Below, piece after piece: positions 24,501 through 36,500 of a DNA stretch of 64,000 bases. Numbering within the stretch: position 1 is the first letter of the stretch; every line of letters begins with the position of its first letter. The notes beneath the pieces are model-generated. The model saw only the letters and a list, made by a program, of their open reading frames with translations. It did no database searches and was not told the origin of the DNA. Source of the stretch: Penelope pileata (taxonomy: Eukaryota > Chordata > Aves > Galliformes > Cracidae); the NCBI GenBank assembly GCA_013396635.1, contig WBMW01005496.1, positions 312,212 to 376,211 of the forward strand. Reading direction: 5' to 3'. A program made the translations under genes and the position numbers.

Positions 24501-27500
24501 GAGCAGCTCTGCACCCCAGGCAGGGCTGGGGCTGGGCTGGGCCCCCGCTGCCCCCTGGCAGCACCAGCCCGAAGCGAGCTGTTAGCACGAGGGCTGAGGT
24601 GTGCGGGGAGCTCTGGGAACCCACGGTTCTATGCTCGCGCAGTCACTGCGATGGCACCTGCAAAGTAACGCCCGTAATTTCAGTGTGTACTGCTAATTGG
24701 GATGTTTATATCCAAATGACAGTAACCACCTATTATTTTGTCACCTTCTTGCTGTAATGTGGCCTTGATATTATATTATGTGCCATTAGCACTTGCAAAT
24801 TGTTCTTAGTGGGAGCACTTTGGAAATATCGAAGAGCTTAGGTCTTCCTGTGATGTTTGCTCCATCCAGGGGTGCTGTGGGTGCTGCAGGATGCTGTGGG
24901 TGCTGTGGGTGCTGTGGATGCTGTGGATGCTGTGGGTGCTGTGGATGCTGTGGGTGCAGCAGGATGCTGTGGGTGCTGCAGGATGCTGTGGATGCTGTGG
25001 GTGCTGTGGGTGCTGCAGGATGCTGTGAGTGTTGTGGATGCTGTGGGTGCTGCAGGGCGCTGTGGGTGCTGTGGGTGCAGCAGGATGCTGTGGGTGCAGC
25101 AGGATGCTGTGGGTGCTGTGAGTGCTGTGGATGCTGTGGGTGCTGCAGGATGCTGTGGGTGCTGCAAGGCGCTGTGGGTGCTGCAAGGCGCTGTGGGTGC
25201 TGCGGGTGCTTCAGATGCTGCGGATGCTGTGGGTGCTGCGGATGCTGTGGGTGCTGTGGATGCTGTGGGTGCTGTGAGTGCTGTGGATGCTGTGGGTGCT
25301 GNGTGGCCTTGATATTATATTATGTGCCATTAGCACTTGCAAATTGTTCTTAGTGGGAGCACTTTGGAAATATCGAAGAGCTTAGGTCTTCCTGTGATGT
25401 TTGCTCCATCCAGGGGTGCTGTGGGTGCTGCAGGATGCTGTGGGTGCTGTGGGTGCTGTGGATGCTGTGGATGCTGTGGGTGCTGTGGATGCTGTGGGTG
25501 CAGCAGGATGCTGTGGGTGCTGNGCTCACCCTATGGCTGGGTGGGAAGCAGCAGTGACTCTGGTAAGCATTGGTGAGCGATGCAGGGGAGGGACAAGTCA
25601 GATCATTTCTGGCAGCTTGTGGGCTTTGTTTCTGCTTTTGCTCCTTAATATGCGGTGTGACAGTGCTCTGACCCTACAGAGGGAGGTTTGTCCCGAGGCT
25701 TTGTCCCTGAGGATGAAGGTTTGCCTCCTGCAGAACCTGCAGGGCCCAGCCCCGCTGCGGGCACGGCTTGGTTGGTGCGAGCTGGGGGGCATGCAGGGCT
25801 GGTGCATGGCACCCATAGGCCGCTGCCCCCCGAGCTGTCCCCAGGACTCGCACCAGGAGCGCTGGCTGCCGTCACTCTGCTCTTCAGAAGGGTCTCTCCT
25901 TGTAAAACTTGAAATGTACAGATTTGCTGTCAGCTCGGCAGAGGGTGAAACGTCTTGGCAGTGGAGGCTGTGGGGACAGCTGTGCAGAGCTGCATGGCAC
26001 GGCGGCAGTGCTGGGAGCAGCACGGCCCTCCCGAGGCGGTGCAGCAGCGGTGGGCACCACGTGGCCCTGTGGTGAGGAGACCCAGAGGGCTCTGATGCCA
26101 TCATACACCTGCACATTTAGAGACATTCGTGTGCTGCGTGCTTTAATGGCAACACCTGCCTTAAGCTGGATATTTCAGAGCCAAGAGTCAGTTTTCCTCT
26201 GCCATTGTCTTTTGGTGATATCATGGAGGTCGGTGACCCTCCTTGGTCTCCTCTAGCTCGGTGCCGTGGCTGGGGCTGTCGAGTGAGGACCCGGATTACC
26301 CTGGAGCCAGATGAAGACAAGCTGCCAGCTCCGATGACAGCAGCGTTGGCGTTGTCCGGGGCCCCACTGAGTGGGGTCGATGTGGGAGATGTTAAATGCG
26401 CATCCCATGTCCTGAACAGCAAATGCAAGTTCCATCTCCTTTGTGCCTTTAATGCAATGAAGGCAAAGGCAGCTGCATACAAGCCATTTGGCAGCAGCTG
26501 ATTGCTCAGCGTATCTGGGACTCTATTAAATCTTTTATGTGCCACGTCTCGAGCAATATGCTCCCAGCTGATGCCTGCCTTCTGCAGTGCAGGTCTGGCA
26601 GCGTTATGTCCCATGTTTTCTGACGGCTGTATTTAACCACTGAACATCTCCTTTGTGCAGTGAGGGGCCACGTTGTGCAGGATGAGGACACTGGAGTCTC
26701 CTCTGGCTTTCTTGCGTTGCTTCGCTTGGTAGATCTGCTTGAAAACTAGATCAGGATTTATTTAAAAACCACTTAGCATTGCTAGCAGGTAGAGGTTCCC
26801 TGCTTCCACGGGAAGAGCTGCAAGAGCAGAGAGCAGACAAAGGTGTGCGTTGGGGCACTGACATGTCAGCGCGGGGGACACGCTCCCGTGGTCACAGTGG
26901 GCAGCGGGAGCCCCTGGTGGCAGCAGGGCTTGGGCAGCTGAAGGGAGCAGCTCTGCACCCCAGGCAGGGCTGGGGCTGGGCTGGGCCCCCGCTGCCCCCT
27001 GGCAGCACCAGCCCGAAGCGAGCTGTTAGCACGAGGGCTGAGGTGTGCGGGGAGCTCTGGGAACCCACGGTTCTATGCTCGCGCAGTCACTGCGATGGCA
27101 CCTGCAAAGTAACGCCCGTAATTTCAGTGTGTACTGCTAATTGGGATGTTTATATCCAAATGACAGTAACCACCTATTATTTTGTCACCTTCTTGCTGTA
27201 ATGTGGCCTTGATATTATATTATGTGCCATTAGCACTTGCAAATTGTTCTTAGTGGGAGCACTTTGGAAATATCGAAGAGCTTAGGTCTTCCTGTGATGT
27301 TTGCTCCATCCAGGGGTGCTGTGGGTGCTGCAGGATGCTGTGGGTGCTGTGGGTGCTGTGGATGCTGTGGATGCTGTGGGTGCTGTGGATGCTGTGGGTG
27401 CAGCAGGATGCTGTGGGTGCTGCAGGATGCTGTGGATGCTGTGGGTGCAGCAGGATGCTGTGGGTGCTGCAGGATGCTGTGGATGCTGTGGGTGCTGTGG

Positions 27501-30500
27501 GTGCTGCAGGATGCTGTGAGTGTTGTGGATGCTGTGGGTGCTGCAGGGCGCTGTGGGTGCTGTGGGTGCAGCAGGATGCTGTGGGTGCAGCAGGATGCTG
27601 GGGGTGCTGTGAGTGCTGTGGATGCTGTGGGTGCTGCAGGATGCTGTGGGTGCTGCAAGGCGCTGTGGGTGCTGCAAGGCGCTGTGGGTGCTGCGGGTGC
27701 TTCAGATGCTGCGGATGCTGTGGGTGCTGCGGATGCTGTGGGTGCTGTGGATGCTATGGGTGCTGCCAGCTCTGTCAGCTGGTGGCTGCCTTTGGGTGGC
27801 TCTTGCTGTGTTCTTTCAGGTGGAGGCTGTATGAGCGAACTGCCAGACTTTTTTTTCTCCTCAAAGAAAACATATGCAGCACGCTGCACTCATAAGCATG
27901 TCATCTGGTAATGAGAAGAGGACAGACATAATTATAGCAGCCGTAGAGTGCTCATTAGTTCATTTTAGAGCAGTTACCTCGATAATTAGAGTGCCGTCAG
28001 CAGCCAGCGCTGCGGGAGAAGCAGGGTGGAGGTGCGGGGAGCACCCCGAGCCCTGCTCGGTGCCTGGGCAGCTCCGTGCTGGGTGGGACGGGGAGCTGCA
28101 CCCCGCGGGGCTGGCACCAGGGTGCAGTGTTTGTTGTTTTCATCATTTTTAACCAATTAACATTTTAATCACTCCCAGCTAAAGCAAACTGGATTCTTTT
28201 GACCTTTCTGAGCATGGCTGTATTTCAGATAGATTAAACCCAGCCTGCGGGGAATTTGCACCCAGCAGATGTGAGCTTTCCCCCTCCGGAAGCTGTGCTC
28301 ACCACGGACAGCAGCAAGTGAGGATACAGAACGTTTCGCTAAGTGCTTTGTTGCTTTTTCCCTTTTGCTGTAGGTGTGTATCGTGCAGAAGAGAGACACC
28401 GAGAAGATGTATGCCATGAAGTACATGAACAAGCAGCAGTGCATCGAGAGGGACGAGGTTCGCAACGTGTTCCGGGAGCTGGAGATCCTGCAGGAGATCG
28501 AGCATGTGTTCCTGGTGAACCTCTGGTGAGCAGCCCTGCTGCTGCCCCTGCCCCTGCCCCTGCCTGCAGGGCCGTGTTCTGCCCACCCCGGTGCTGCACA
28601 GACCCCCGTGGCAGACTGAGCCGTCCCTCTGAGCTGGTGCAGCAGGAATCCATGGTGGTGTGAAATACTTCCAGGGAACACAGATGACACCCGCATGTTA
28701 CACCATCGAACAGTTTAGAACCGCTTGTCTTGTTCCATCAGGGCCCTCTGGGCTGTTTTTCCTTAGCGAGCCTTCTTGCAAGCACTGTTGTCAGGTACCC
28801 AGCGAGGTGCTCGCCGGTTTAGCTGAGCCCTTGGCAGCGGAGCAAGCTCTGTGCTGGTTCACCAAGTGCCTTGGTGCAGGGGGACGCTCACCTTCATGGT
28901 CCCGTTGAGAGAGGATGCACGTGGACACCGAGTGCTCTGGCAGTCCGCTCGTGATCGGTGTTCTGGGCGGGGATAGCTTTTGTACCAGCTCAGAGCTTGA
29001 AAATTCAAAAATTCATTTTCAGTGATGTTGATTTGTAACTTTTCTTAATGCAAAAGCACACAAGATGTGCAGTGTTCCCCACAGTGAGCATTTGTCGCAG
29101 CGGAGGAGCCGCTCTCGCAGAGATGTGCTGGCAGCAGAGGAGCAGGGCTGCCTGTCCCCAGGGCTGCATGGAGGGGGGGGCTGGGGCCACGGCACTGCAC
29201 CAGGAGGTGTTGAGGGAAGCTGGGGGGGCTTGGGGACGTGCTGCCTGTTGGTGTGTGGGGAGGATTGGGGACGTGCTGCCTGTNNNNNNNNNNNNNNNNN
29301 NNNNNNNNNNNNNNNNNNNNNNNNNNNNNNNNNNNNNNNNNNNNNNNNNNNNNNNNNNNNNNNNNNNNNNNNNNNNNNNNNNNNNNNNNNNNNNNNNNNN
29401 NNNNNNNNNNNNNNNNNNNNNNNNNNNNNNNNNNNNNNNNNNNNNNNNNNNNNNNNNNNNNNNNNNNNNNNNNNNNNNNNTGGGGCCACGGCACTGCACC
29501 AGGAGGTGTTGAGGGAAGCTGGGGGGGCTTGGGGACGTGCTGCCTGTTGGTGTGTGGGGAGGATTGGGGACGTGCTGCCTGTCGGTGTGTGGGGAGGATT
29601 GGGGACGTGCTGCCTGTTGGTATGGGGAGGTTTGGGGATGTGCTGCCTGTTGGTATGGGGAGGTTTGGGGACGTGCTGCCTGTCGCTGCTGCTGGCGCTC
29701 CTGGACAAGAGCAGTGCCTCTTGGCAGCACTACAGACTGCAGCTAGTTGTCAGATTTCAGCCCGATCCGAGCTGAGGTTTTTTACATTAGACCCTAGGAA
29801 GCTGCCCACTGATGGATGTCCTCCTTGCCAGTGCCCACACAATCCAGTCAGCACTGAGCCATTTGCAATGGAACTTGGAAATTGAGCCATTTGAAATAGA
29901 ACTATTTCCAGCGATCTGTTCCTGAAAAAAAAGCGACGTGAGCTCTGCAGATAGCCACGCATGGGGCCTCTGGCTGGGGAGCAGCTGATGGCATGGGCTG
30001 CAGCGGGCTCTCTGCCCCCTGGGATGTGTTCCTAGGGAGCTCAGATGTGTCATTATCCAACGTCAATTCGTTTCCAAGTTTTAAAAAAGGCGCGTTGCAC
30101 CCGCGGGCCGCTGGCTGGCCTTGCAGGAGGGCCCAGCAGGCAGCTCCGGCCCTGGCAGCTCCGTGCGGGGGTGGCTGGGAGCTGCGGGGCCGCTGGGTGC
30201 AGCTGGGCTGGGAGCGGGGCTGTCCCAGGGGCAGCAGTTCTGCCCCGGCAGTTCTTCAGCACTTCAACAGTTGCAAACATTTCCTTCCAACAGGTAATGA
30301 AATCCTTGAGAAGATTTGCTCTTTCTTTGCAGATTTTCCCCTTCCAGCTCATGCATTTAGAATGGGCACGCACTCAGGATGAGAAGGGTGTGATTCATAA
30401 GCATTGCACAACCCCTCATCCTCTGTCCTTAGAAATGCTGCTGCCAAATATAACAATCGAGCGTTAGTTTGTAGTGCATCCTCGCTGCTGTCAGGCTCCT

Positions 30501-33500
30501 CCGGGATCCTCTGCAAACAGAGAGGCGTTTTACTCTGCCGTAAATACAAATCTATTTTTCTGGGTTTTACGGTTAAATTAGAACTTGCATTTTCTAATTC
30601 ATTTTCAGGATGTGTAGGGATATTTTAGGTATGGCTGTATCGTGCTTGTCACAACGGAACATCCGCAGTGACTCTGAGAGGGCTGCGAGCAGAGCCCCAT
30701 GGGCTTCCTGGGGGGGGCTGGGGGGGACTTGGTGTGGGGCATTTGCTATGGGATGTTCCTTATGGGGCCTTCGCTGTGAGATATTCCTTGTGGGACTGTG
30801 GCTGTGGGATGTTGTTACATTTGCTCTGAGATGTTTGCTGTGGGATATTTGTTACAAGATGTTTGCTGTGGGATGTTTGTTGTGGGACATTTGCTGTGGG
30901 GTGTTCATTATGGGATGCTTGCTGTGGGGCCTTTGCTGCCGGACGTTTGCTATGGGCTGCCTGCAGCAGGGAGCACAGCATGCTGGCTGAGCAGGAGACA
31001 GGATCTGGCCACACCGGGTGTTAGGGTGGAGGTTTAAAGCCCCACATTTGCTCTGTGCTGGGAGGGCAGCCCCAGCCCTACACCTCGCTGGAGGCTTGGT
31101 GGGGTTTCCCTGAAGGATGGTGCTCGGGAGGCAGCGGGGTTGGCTGGGGCAGCAAGGGCATGGCAGCACCTGAGCTGTGCTCGCTTCACGGCAGCACGGC
31201 GAGCACGGAGGCTGAGCCGTGCGGCGGGGACCTGCAGATGGCACAGCTGCTGAGCAGGTGCAGGAGGAGGCAGCCCGCCCTGCCCGCTGCTGATGGCCGC
31301 TCCCCGCAGGTACTCCTTCCAGGACGAGGAGGACATGTTCATGGTGGTGGACCTGCTGCTGGGCGGGGACCTGCGCTACCACCTGCAGCAGAACGTGCAG
31401 TTCACGGAGGAGACGGTCAGGCTGTACCTCTGCGAGATGGCCCTGGCGCTGGACTACCTGCGCAGCCAGCACATCATCCACAGGTACTGCCCGGCTCCAG
31501 GGCCCCCTGCCCCGCGCTGTGCGGCTGGGAGCTGCCCGGCTCTGGGATTGGGGTCAGGGAGGGCTCCCCAGGGCAGGCTCGGGCTCAGAGCTCTCATTTC
31601 ACAATGTGCTGCATGGGTAAGTCAGGAGCTCCTGCACTTCTTCCCAGGAGAAGCGTATTTCTAGTCCATCTGAACGGGACTGGTTCCCTATTAGGATATT
31701 TTTGGGCTTTGTCTCTAATTTTTGGTAGATAAAAAAGTTGCAGATATTTTTGCTGTAGAGTTGCATCCTCTGTCTGACTGAGATCTCAGCTTGCTATAAC
31801 CTTGCTTCTCTTTCCAGAGATGTGAAACCAGACAACATTCTCCTGGATGAGCAAGGTAGGAGCTCTGTCTTGCTTTGTCCGCCTGCTCCATTCCAGGGAC
31901 AGGTTCTTGACGTCTTTACAGTCTTGTTACCTGGAAGATGCATGGGCAGGGCTGCCCCTGCTCTGTGCGTGGTGCCCACACGGTGTGACAGGGCACAGAG
32001 CACAAGGACTGGCTTTCTGAGTGAGTCTGCAGAGCCTGCACACACACTCCTGTTAGGCAGGAAAAAGCCTAGATTTTCTGTCTTCCTGGAGAAGAGATCA
32101 GGGCTGAGCCAGATGGGGAAAGCCTGGAAACCTCCCGAGAGCACCTCTCGTGGTGCCATTGCTGTGCCATCGGCTGGGTCTCGGGGACCTGTGCAGGCAG
32201 CTCGCAGGTGAGATCCTTTGCATCCAGCTCCATTCCAGTAATGCATCTCAGAAAAGGCAGGCACAGTTTCTCAGGACAGCAGGCTCCAAACGGTCCAAGT
32301 TTGAGCACAAAGGCTTACCAAAACCAAGGCTTGCGTTGCACAGAGGTTCACTGGGAAGCAGCGCAGGGCATAAGGCCCACGGGTCAGTGCCCCAGGCTGG
32401 GCGTGCTGCTGGGCGTAGCTGCAGTCTGCGCTCACCTGGCGGGGGTCTGAGCAGCTCTGCCCCTCCACCACCCTGACTCCCCCAACAGCCGCTTGGAGCA
32501 GAGAATGTTCTCCAGCGCTTTCTGAAATACATCAATGTCTTCCTCATACAGTCTTAGGGTTTGGAAAGTGTTGTTACAATTTCGTTTAGGCTGGTGTGTC
32601 CGAGTCCGCTGCAGTTTGCAGCCTGGTGCTGCCTTGGCTCTGGGACTCGGGAGGCAGCGTGGTTCAGTGGCTCTCAGAAGCCAGTTACAGGATGCTTTTG
32701 GTCAGCCTGACCAGGGCATTATCTCAGTGTGGCGTTTCCCTGCTGTGTCCCTCGCTGGCTTCAGGCATGTCAGTGTGGCCACGTGCTGCAGCAGGTCACC
32801 AGCTCCCAGACGGGCTGGGCTGGCAGTGGTTCAGCTTTGTAAGCTTAAACCATGGCAGTATTTTCCCTGCTACCTCGTGCAATCCCCGGTTCTTGTGCTG
32901 CACCGCTCCTGTGTTTGTTCACAGTGAGTAGAAGTTGAACCTGAGTTTTCCAAACAGTGAAAAATTTGGCACTTCAAACTAGACTTGTCTCAGGTTTGAA
33001 ACTCAGTGTCCTGTGAGCAAACAAACAAACAAAAATCCCTTTTTTCATGGCCAGCCTCGGGTTTCAGTTGCCAGCAGTGCTCAGTGCGGTGCTGTTGGAG
33101 GAGCGGGGTGCTGGGGGCAGCTGGGGGGGTCTGGGTGCCCTGGGAGCCAGCATGGGACTGCCCCAGGTGTGCTGCAGGGAGCTGGGGAGCCACGGCTGAG
33201 CAGCACCAACAAAGGAGGAGTGTGGCCAGGTGGGGTGGAAAGAGCTGGTTGTTTCAAATGGCCTCAGTGCAAAATGGGGAGCTGGACATGCACTCAGCAT
33301 GAAGCACATCAGGGGAGCTGCAGGTCCGAGGAGGTTGCAGGGCCCATGGGTCTGGGCCGTGGCTGCCTGCCCAGTGCACGCTGCCTGGCAGCCTCAGCTT
33401 GCAGCAACGTGTATGCTGCGCTGCTCCGTGCTGCCTGTAACTCCTTCCTATCGTCTGTCTTTGTTTAAGGTCATGCACACTTAACAGATTTTAATATTGC

Positions 33501-36500
33501 AACAATAATTAGGGATGGTGAAAGAGCAACTGCGTTAGCTGGAACAAAGCCATACATGGGTAAGAAGTCAGAGCTGTTCCTTACCTTTAAAGAACGCGCA
33601 CTGCATGCAGTCTGCTGATCCTGTCTGCCACAGAGGCACGGGATTCATTGTGCCCATTAATGCACGCACCCGAGCCCAGCTGGCTGGGACCCCACAGCCT
33701 GCTCTGCTGTCGGACCCTGCCCGCCCCACCAGGCCGGCTGCCCCCCAGTGTCCCCACAGCTCCGTGTCCCCACAGCTCCACATCCCCACAGCCCGGTGTC
33801 CCCAGTGTCCTGTGTCTCGCTGCCCTTGCTGCTTGCCCAGGGCTGCTCCCCACGCCCTGTGAGGCCAGGTGTGCTGCTGGCTTGTCCCCAAAGCCGCACC
33901 GCTGGCATCAGTGTGTAACAGCAGTCCCTGTGCTCACGTGTGGGTGTGCATGAAGTAGCCGATAGAAACAGAAACCAGCTGGCACCAGTGAACAAACTGC
34001 TGCGGTTCTGCTCTTTCTGTTCAGCTCCAGAGATTTTCCATTCCTTCCTGAACGGCGGCACGGGTTACTCCTTCGAAGTGGATTGGTGGTCCTTGGGAAT
34101 TATGGCTTACGAACTGCTCCGGGGCTGGGTAGGCTCTGGAACCCGGGGTCTGAGAACTTAATGGGCACGGGGAGAACAATGAATTCCTTCTCACCTCTCT
34201 GTTTTCCCCAGAGGCCGTACGACATCCACTCCAACAACCCGGTGGAGTCCCTGGTGCAGCTGTTCAGCACCGTCAGCGTGCAGTACTCGTCCACGTGGTC
34301 CAAGGAGATGGTCGCGCTGCTGAGGAAGGTGAGGCTCTTGCTGCTTGCCGGGCTCACTGGGTGCTGCTCTGTGTATTAATGATGTAAAATTGAAATAGGA
34401 CTTATTTATGGCTTTGCTCAGGCATAAGCACAGGTTAATCTTATGTGATGGCTTTTTACTTCTGTCATAAGATGCGTTGTTTGGCAGCTAAGGAAGAAAA
34501 GAGGCGGATTTTGGTGGGACGATTGAGTTCCTACCTTTCACAGCACCAGAGTCATAGATTGTACCTGGGCTGGGACTGGGTTCTTTCAGTGTCCGAGAGG
34601 GAGGTCCTCCTGCCCCAGCGAGGCGGCTGCTGGTGGGACAGCAGTGTGAGCTGGAGGGGTGGCTGCTGGGGTGCAGCTCAGGGGAGCCGGGCTGAGAGCT
34701 CCCTGAGAGGGGCTCTACGCATGTACCGTGCTTTAATTCTGTTGCTGCACCGGGAAGGCTGTTGGTGTGCTGCAGAGCTGGTTTTTGGCTTTTTGCTGGC
34801 TTGAGAACTCAGAGAAGTAGCTGTTGGGTATGCTGTAAGGAAGATATGCCCGGTGCTGGCAGCAGTGAGTGACTGCAATAGCAGTTACGTTGGGTGAGCA
34901 GTTCCCGTGGTGAGGCTCTGGCAGCAGGAGCGGCGCTGGGTGCAGCGCTGGGTGCACATTGCCATCTGCTGGGGGCTGCAGAGCCCAGCTGTCCGCCTGC
35001 CGCCCTGGCACGGGCAGAGCTGAGGTGCTGGGGTTGTTCCTGCACTGAGGTCCTCACTGCCTGCAGGCAGTGTGCCCAGGCAGCACTGCAGCTGCCAGGG
35101 GGAGCAGCCCGAGGTGGGCACTGGTGGCTCTGCTGCCCGCAGGCTGCTCCTCTGTGCAGGGTGCCACACACTGCTGGCACAGACTGACGGGCTGTGTCAC
35201 TCGGGTGCACTGGAGGGCCGGGGCCCTCGGCTCCGTCTCTCCCTGCTCACAGGAGTGCCCGTGTCACACAGCTGCTGACGGTGAACCCCGAGCACCGCTT
35301 CTCCTGCCTGGCCGACATCCAGACGTCAGCGTACCTGTCCACCGTGCCCTGGGGTGACGTCTGCCAGAAGCGCGTGGAGCCGGGTTTCGTCCCCAACGTG
35401 AGTACCACGGCCTGCCCCGGGCAGTGCGTGCCCCCCCTGCCCCCTGCACATGCTGTCCCCGTGCCCTGCAGAAGGGCCGCCTGCACTGTGACCCCACCTT
35501 CGAGCTGGAGGAGATGATCCTGGAGTCCCGGCCCCTGCACAAGAAGAAGAAGCGGCTCGCGAAGAACAAGTCGAGGGACAACAGCAAGGACAGCTCGCAG
35601 TCTGTAAGTGCTGCTGGGGGGGGAAGCCCTGGGTGTACGGCACTGGCTCCTGCACAGCTTGGTTCTGATGAAACCATGTGCTGAACAGAAGGCTCCGTGG
35701 AGCCCTCATGACAGCCAAATGTTCCTCTTACCCGAGGTTGATAAATCCCTTTCACAATGATCTGTGCTTTGGGAAATGAAACGAGGGGCAGGGGTGTGGC
35801 CGTGATGGTCAGGAGTGCTCACAGCCCTCTGAGAGGCACTGTCCCATTCCTCCAGCTGCTGAGGACAGGGCTGTAGGGTAATGGTTTGTCCCAGCATTGG
35901 CCAGTGGCCACACAAAAGCGTCCCATCTGCTGGTTCCGTGTCTGGGTGCTCAGCCCCCTGTCACTGTGAGCCCCACTGCTCTGCGGGGCTCCGGTGCGGG
36001 ATGGGCCAAGCTCTGAGCTGCAGAGCTGTGCCACGAGCTGCCAGGCCCCTCTGTGGGGGGCTGATAGCCACAGGATCTCATGGTGCGGGTCTTACCTTCA
36101 ACAGGAAAATGACTATCTCCAGGAATGCCTTGAAGCCATCCAGCAGGACTTTGTCATCTTTAACAGAGAGAAGTAAGTGGGGGGTATTTTTCATAAAGAA
36201 AAAATGCTCTTTTTCCAGGCTTATCTCCAAAAACAGTGCTGGACCCCTGTTTTGCAAATGAAATGAAGTTACTTCAGGCAGGTTCTTTGTGATCCCAGGC
36301 AAAAAGTATTACAGACTGTAACAGACCTAAACAGAGGTTCCACACAAGCTCTGACTCACCCAGCTGCTGAAGGGCTCTCTGGCCACGCAGCACTCCTTCC
36401 CAGGAAGCAGCCTACTGCCAAGGGCTGCTCTCCCCTCAGTGCTGGCCCTTATATGAGCCCAGCGTGGCTCCACCCTGGGCCCACCCTTTCCTGCCAGGGG

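Larger units (their letters stand above)
9544..28373 (+). other. STK32C: STK32C intron 2, 18.8 kb, minisatellite-rich
   Basis: GT-AG intron between the glycine-loop exon and the exon with the catalytic lysine. It holds a 30-bp repeat (11991), a 26-bp repeat (13085), the 18-bp array (17030), TGC-rich arrays (24885 and 27329) and a near-exact 2.4 kb direct duplication (23080/25524). No coding exon, tRNA or recognisable complete transposon is seen in the stretches between these. AT-rich patches lie near 11150-11540 and 15820-16130. Confidence 0.85.
28526..31309 (+). other. STK32C: STK32C intron 3
   Basis: A 2.8 kb GT-AG intron. It contains a 35-base minisatellite interrupted by a gap (29215-29690) and a degenerate 14-base repeat (30739-30956). 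Nothing else was recognised. Confidence 0.85.

Noticed and set aside
24793..25353. Cys/Gly-rich ORF resembling a keratin-associated or metallothionein-like protein, and its counterpart at 27237-27911
   Set aside because: It is the translation of a GGTGCTGTG minisatellite. The frame crosses an N in one copy and has no supporting gene structure.
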